Of a stretch of 64,000 bases of DNA, positions 58,925 to 64,000 are shown in pieces; position 1 is the first letter of the stretch; every line of letters begins with the position of its first letter. The DNA comes from Raphanus sativus (Eukaryota > Streptophyta > Magnoliopsida > Brassicales > Brassicaceae): assembly GCF_000801105.2 (NCBI RefSeq), contig NC_079513.1, positions 21,358,273 through 21,422,272 of the forward strand, given 5' to 3'. The notes beneath the pieces are model-generated. The model saw only the letters and a program-made list of their open reading frames with translations. It was not told the origin of the DNA and ran no database searches. A program made the position numbers and the translations under genes.

Positions 58925-61369
58925 CTAAACCTCCATCTCATATAACCCTCTTTCTAAGACAGAGGATTTAATTAACTTGAGAGACTCCACAAAATCATCA
59001 CACATCTTATGAGGGTCAGGAATGACTGTTGGATCGGCCGTTACTGATATTATGACCTTGTTCTCATAACTCTGGAAATGTACAGTAAGAGCCTCCACGC
59101 ACATGCAAAAACATAATTGGAAAAACAAGATAAGCAAAAAGAGTTTCTATAAATGTATCTAATGGATTGTCTATAACTCTACATATATATGCATACACTT
59201 ACATGTGGGTGGCCAAAAACACTAGGGGCGATATAAGATAACGGGTGGCCGTGAAAGGTTATTTCTTCTTTTGGACCTACTACATTGGAGAACGTTAACG
59301 TCGTGTTATGGATCACTTTCCTTACAAGAACTACACTTGCCTGCATTTTCAATTTTATTCTCCATTCGTTAATTAATATTCATGTAACTTAAAATACACA
59401 AAATCTTGACATTAACCTTGTCTGTATTAGGAACTTGAGTTTACCTTGAGCCCCAAAATTTTTAGTATCAATTTAAAGAACGCCATAGAGAATACAGCCT
59501 CAAGGGAGTGTTTTTTGCGGTCGACCGTAACTTTGGCTCGTCGGACGTATTCTAGAGGGTCTGTCTCCAGCCCGACAGAGAATGGTAGGAGAATGTAACC
59601 GAAGAGATTTCCCCATCTGCATTTCGATTTCTTGGCCATCATATCCGCTAGAGCCTATATTGGCATCATTGAACAATAATGAAAGAAACTCATAATGAAA
59701 CTATACAATCAGCGTCAAAGTATATAATCTCAAAGATTCCAAGAGTAAACATTTTGTAACCTCTATTCCAGTGTTTGGTCTCAAATTAATCATAATGGCT
59801 GAACGAAGTCGGATTCTCCTCATTGACTCTTTCGATTTCGGTGTTGCTTCTTGATCTATTTTATAAACACATGACAAGATCGAGATCCTTTAGATGACAC
59901 TATATTAGTATTCAGAACTATCATGTAAAAACAAACTCTTATACCATATCTCCGACTAAGGTACCGGGAAAGTCCGGCTTGTGTTACTCCAAGAAGAACA
60001 TCATTTACCGTCTAACAAAATAAATTAAAAGCTAAAAAAGTCAGTGCGTATACATAATTCAAGATATACTTGAAATTATGAAATAAAACTACTTTTTTAC
60101 CAGTTTCATTGCATTTTTCACCACCTTAACATCGTCGAAACTGATAATCCGGTGGACGAACCTCTTAGGGACAAGTTCAGTACCGGGTTTGGCCAAGAGA
60201 GGAGTCTCCGTATCCCTCAAGAAACAAATTGTTAGAGCAAACATTAAGACATCAACAAAAGTGTTGAAAACCAATTTTAGGATGAACCAAAGTCCCACAA
60301 ATAACCACCAAATCTTGTTGAAAAAACCGGTGTCACAGCTCGGACCAAACTGTTTTTTCCGAACCGCGACAGTAGGCAAAGCCTCGGGGTCTGATGTTTT
60401 GCGGGTGCAAGCGAGGAAAAGAGACATGAGAGACATTCCATCACCCAAAGAATGATGGATCTTGAGAAGGCCAATGGACTCGGCGTTTGATGTTTTGAGG
60501 CATAGTAAGTGAATTTCCCATAATGGTTTAGACAAATCCATAGGAACTGTCGTTAACTTAGAGATATAGTCTTCAAGGTACTGATCAGGGTTTTCAATGT
60601 TGGGATCTATATCAGGAACAATCACATGATCTTCTACTCTAACTTCCGTCCGAACCCAACTCGGTTTCCCTTTCTTCCCATCGTTCATCTCCTGAATTTG
60701 TATATATATTCATATAAATAAACCCATTGTTTTTTGCTCAAAAAATAAACCCATTGTTTTATATTTTGATTTCTATGATTAATATTTTCTTGAGAAAACA
60801 AAACAGTTATTTTATCAACCATATAACCCTCGGCCACATTAGTCTTTTTATGATTAATATATTGTAAGAAAATAAAAATATATAGAGGCTTGCTATACCA
60901 TTTTAGGTCTGATTACTAATGACTCTTAATTAAGAGCATGCTATATAACTTCAGTGATAAAACAGGATAATGTTCTGAATTGTTTTTTCTTTGGTCTGAA
61001 TGAATCTCATGATTTTGTATCATGTTCTTCTATACCCCCTCTCGTTTTTACTATGTTGTATGTGTGTACACACAATGGTGAAAACTTTTTATAATAATGA
61101 GTATATATTGTTGTTCATATAAAAACTATGCATGTGTTTAGACTTACTAAAATGCTGGAGAAGCGAGGATGATTAACGAGGGTGTGTTTAAGGCCGTCGA
61201 TGATGGCAGGTGCGTTTCCTTTGACTTTGCATCCCATTATGACGATTATCGCACAGTTAAAATCTGGCGAATTGAACAGCCGTGAGCATGGGCTGAGTGG
61301 CTCCTCCCCCACCGTGTTTTTTTCTTCACCCATTCTTTGACCTATTTGTGGCTCTTTCCTAGTCTCCAT
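58925..61369 (-). CDS. WSD1-like wax ester synthase / diacylglycerol acyltransferase
   Basis: A membrane-associated O-acyltransferase joining acyl-CoA to fatty alcohols or diacylglycerol. Seven exons: 61369-61148, 60691-60101, 60011-59945, 59855-59761, 59654-59445, 59340-59203 and 59092-58925; all GT-AG and in frame, 496 residues. The catalytic HHxxxDG motif is HHSLGDG (about 153-159). Other marks are PLSPCSRLF, NHPRFSSIL, MDLSKPLWEIHLL, a hydrophobic stretch WLFVGLWFILKLVF, TVNDVLLGVTQAGLSRYL, the MINLRP and SNVVGPKEE motifs, and a VTADPTVIPDPHKMCDDFVE C-terminus. A start at the Met at 61333 is as likely as 61369. By gene order this is a WSD10/WSD11 (At5g53380/53390) counterpart; Arabidopsis has two, here only one is seen. 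Confidence 0.92.
60717..60760. repeat. micro-insertion with 17-bp target duplication (in WSD intron 1)
   Basis: AATAAACCCATTGTTTT at 60717-60733 and 60744-60760; the 10-bp insert is TTGCTCAAAA. It is the shortest member of the set. Confidence 0.6.
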
Positions 61370-61935
61370 TCTCTGTATATATACATATATATAACTGAGT
61401 TCCAAGATTTTTCTGTGGACTCGTGGTCCCTTTGGCTTTGGTTAACCTGGCTATTACATCATGTGGATGTCTATTCATTTCCATTTATTTTATGGGGTTT
61501 AATGACAAATTTATATTATTATTCTGCACATATAACCTGTTTTCACTGTAGAATTAAAAAGTAATCACTGGTTATATTGTTATTGTCATGAAAAAAGTAA
61601 GTGAATACTCTACCTACTATACTAAATTCATTCACCATCAGAATTCAAACATGCTAATTCAATTCTTTCTCTTTTCTTGTGTTCCTGACACCCTGTATTT
61701 ATTTTACAATTATTATTAGATTATTAGTTTTCAATACCATATTATTATTAATTAATAAATTAATAGGTTTGAAAAAATAACCTATAGCCTCCACAAATTT
61801 TCGAAAAAGAATATGATTCTGTGTATGATTATTCAGTGTATTACTAATCTAAGCGCCATTAGAAAATCAAAAGTATGCAGAAATTTATCCAAAAAGGTAA
61901 AGCAGAAAGCAAAATGTTATAAACCATAGTATGGA
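61370..61935. other. WSD promoter and flank
   Basis: TATATA-rich stretch directly upstream of the WSD start (about 61376-61394) could hold the TATA box. No other gene seen. Confidence 0.4.
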
Positions 61936-61939
61936 TTGT

Positions 61940-62217
61940 GTGGATTGCTTATAACCAAGACCGAGGAGGTTTACATCCGACCCGTCTATCCGACCAGTCT
62001 ACATTCCGCCCGAGACTTGTCAAGATGAAGACCCATTCAACCGAAGCATTTATGAGCTTTGACCAAGTCTGATATTGTAATGAATGTAGTCAATGTTGTA
62101 TTCATTGTGTAGATTCTCTTTGATGTAAAACTTTATGTGATAACCACTATATATAAGTGGCAAGAGCTAATGAAAAACACACAACTTTCACAGCAACACT
62201 TCTCTCATTTTATAACA
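61940..62217 (+). repeat. LTR of a second LTR retrotransposon (left border approximate)
   Basis: The segment ends TATAACA and is followed by CGTTATCAGTACG (62218-62230), the kind of primer site seen after many plant copia LTRs. A TATA box (TATATATAAG, 62148-62157) lies about 60 bp before the end. The start is set at one of several TG positions between 61932 and 61941. The partner LTR would be beyond the window. Confidence 0.55.
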
Positions 62218-64000
62218 CGTTATCAGTACGATAGTGCTCTCCACCTGAGAAGTCTCTCTCCACCTGAGCTCTCTTTTCCGGCAATCTTTTCCGGCCAGAA
62301 AATCTTAAATTCAGGTGTAACTTTAAACCGCCGTATCTCTCAAACCCTGTGGAGCCAGACGACGATCCACCTATCAAACCGAAGCCCAAGACGAGAGGAA
62401 TCCGTTGCCGAAGACGGCTTGTCGATCAAAGCTCTGACGCGTCGTGAATAGCATATACAATCCGCACCGCCGACTCATGGTTTTTCCGGCCAGCTCCTCC
62501 ACCTCTCTCTCAACCAGCTCATCTGTGGATCAACTCTCTCTCATGGTGGTCCATTCAGATTCTTGTGGTGTAAAATGGTAAACTAATCTATCCATAAAAC
62601 CTAAGAACACCATTATGTTTGAAAAGAAATCTAAGGATCTATATGAATCCATAATATTAATCTTGTTTCTATGATCCATTGATCCATAAGAAACTTGATT
62701 CTGATTTATTTTTAATCCATAAAAGTTGTAATTCTCTAAAGGTTCTAAATATCTCAAATCAGATTAAAATATTTAAAGATCTATATGAATCTTGATTATA
62801 AAATTCTTATAAAATAAAATGTTAAATCCTAAATCCCCTTCTTGGTTTGTAAGCCATAAATCGGCTCTACCTTTCTCCTATATGATCCGGCCTTAAATCC
62901 GGATTTGTCTAAAGGATTGAAACCAATAATCAAACATTTGTTCATTCGCATCACCAGCTGTTCCAGCAGGTTGTATAAGTCGTTTATCAATACCATCAAA
63001 ACCCTTAAACCTCTTGCTTGGTTTTTCAACCAGCAAAATCGAAAATCCAAAGATCAAAACCATGAATCCAGTCAACCAAAAATAAAATCGAAATTAAATC
63101 CCATCATTGCTTATCTTTGAATATTGATGTTTGCTTTGTAACTGTTAAAAGTTTTATGATTTTTATAAATGCAAAATCGGATTTTATAAATGCATATTTG
63201 ATTTTATTAAATGCATATCTTTGACTGAAAATGTTTATAAAATTTTTATAATATATAGTCTTGATTTTAATAAGATAGAATAAATATGCATGAAATCATT
63301 TGATCATATAGGTTGATAGCTAAATAATTGAACCAACCTTGAATAGATTTCATATCATATTGAATATTGATCACATAAGTTGATAGTTAATCTTGATCTT
63401 TTACCATGCTTGAAATTGATGATTAAAATTATATAGTAATCTTGTTGCATACTTTATTGCATAAGTTTAGTAAAAATTTGAATCATCTTGAATCATCTTG
63501 AACCAACTTTGAATGCATGCTTGCTTTTATTAAAATATAAACCTTCCTTGAAACCAATTGATTTAAAAATCTGATTGAATTTGGTTTAGACATTTCCTGA
63601 AAATTATAAATTTTCTTGTCTTGGTTTACCCGGTAAAGGGGGGAAGGAATCGGTTATTATTTTTGAAAACCAAATATCCTCATGCATTAAGAATCACATT
63701 TATATTATTTTGGTCCAATGCTTAGGACAGAACATCCGATTAGTTCTTGAGCCATGCATTTATCATTCGACCATTGTGATTGATTTTCATCCATATTGCT
63801 TGATCTCATTTAAAATTATGATTGATCCTTATTCAAAATTCTAAAGGGCTTGGAAACCCTATATGAAATTATATACATATATATAATCAATCCAAATATG
63901 AATTATAATTAAAAGGATCACTAGATGCAGTGATCAATTGATCATTGTCATACTAAAAATGCTTAAAGCAAATATATTATATGATTTGGGGGAAGCCTTA
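62218..64000 (+). mobile_element. leader/internal region of the second LTR retrotransposon (right end off window)
   Basis: Starts with the primer-site-like CGTTATCAGTACG and a CT-rich stretch with TTTTCCGGC motifs, then AT-rich sequence with many TTGATCATA/AATCTTGA words. No gag or pol motif appears before the window ends, so this is either a long untranslated leader or a degenerate element. A short + frame at 62137-62451 straddles the LTR end and has no recognisable domain. Confidence 0.45.

Overview
This is plant nuclear DNA, almost certainly from a Brassiceae species (Brassica, Raphanus or a close relative). The recognisable host genes read in the same order as a stretch of Arabidopsis thaliana chromosome 5, which I recall as roughly At5g53260 to At5g53390. 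They are a seed-maturation (SMP-type) LEA gene, PDV1, CRF3, UBC10, an LRR receptor pseudokinase, a UBA-domain protein, CLPX and a WSD-type acyltransferase. Several Arabidopsis genes of that stretch are missing, as expected after polyploidy and gene loss. The species and the locus numbers are inferences from memory; the gene identities rest on protein motifs.

Layout. 1-5067: a young Ty1/copia retrotransposon with identical LTRs, cut by the window edge about 8 bp inside its 5' LTR; it sits inside the last exon of the LEA gene (5068-5671, minus). 5672-6873: old promoter region between the divergent LEA and PDV1 genes, with ABRE/G-box sites. 6874-13704: a nested insertion holding a frameshifted MAM33-like (mitochondrial glycoprotein family) gene, several Helitron ends, a decayed LINE and a tandem Helitron. 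PDV1 follows at 13777-15451. 15452-27228 is a gene-poor, AT-rich stretch with small transposons. CRF3 is at 27229-28275 (minus). 28276-47445 is about 19 kb with no host gene I can support; it holds MITEs, a fold-back element made of telomere-like repeats, and two retroposons, one with an intact 372-codon ORF of unknown function. 47446-61369 is gene-dense: UBC10, receptor pseudokinase, UBA protein, CLPX and WSD. From about 61940 to the end there is an LTR and leader of another retrotransposon.

The host genes do not form a pathway; they are an ordinary conserved plant gene neighbourhood acting in seed desiccation, plastid division, cytokinin signalling, ubiquitin transfer, receptor signalling, mitochondrial proteolysis and lipid ester synthesis. 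The strongest cross-window pattern is a set of about 14 tiny insertions (10-34 bp), nearly all an A- or T-tract preceded by a C, each flanked by a perfect 9-17 bp direct repeat. They look like tail-only target-primed retropositions and share their 3' signature with the larger LINE-type insertions in the same window. Single-base frameshifts are seen in the copia gag, the MAM33-like gene and CLPX exon 1; for each, real mutation and sequence error cannot be told apart here.
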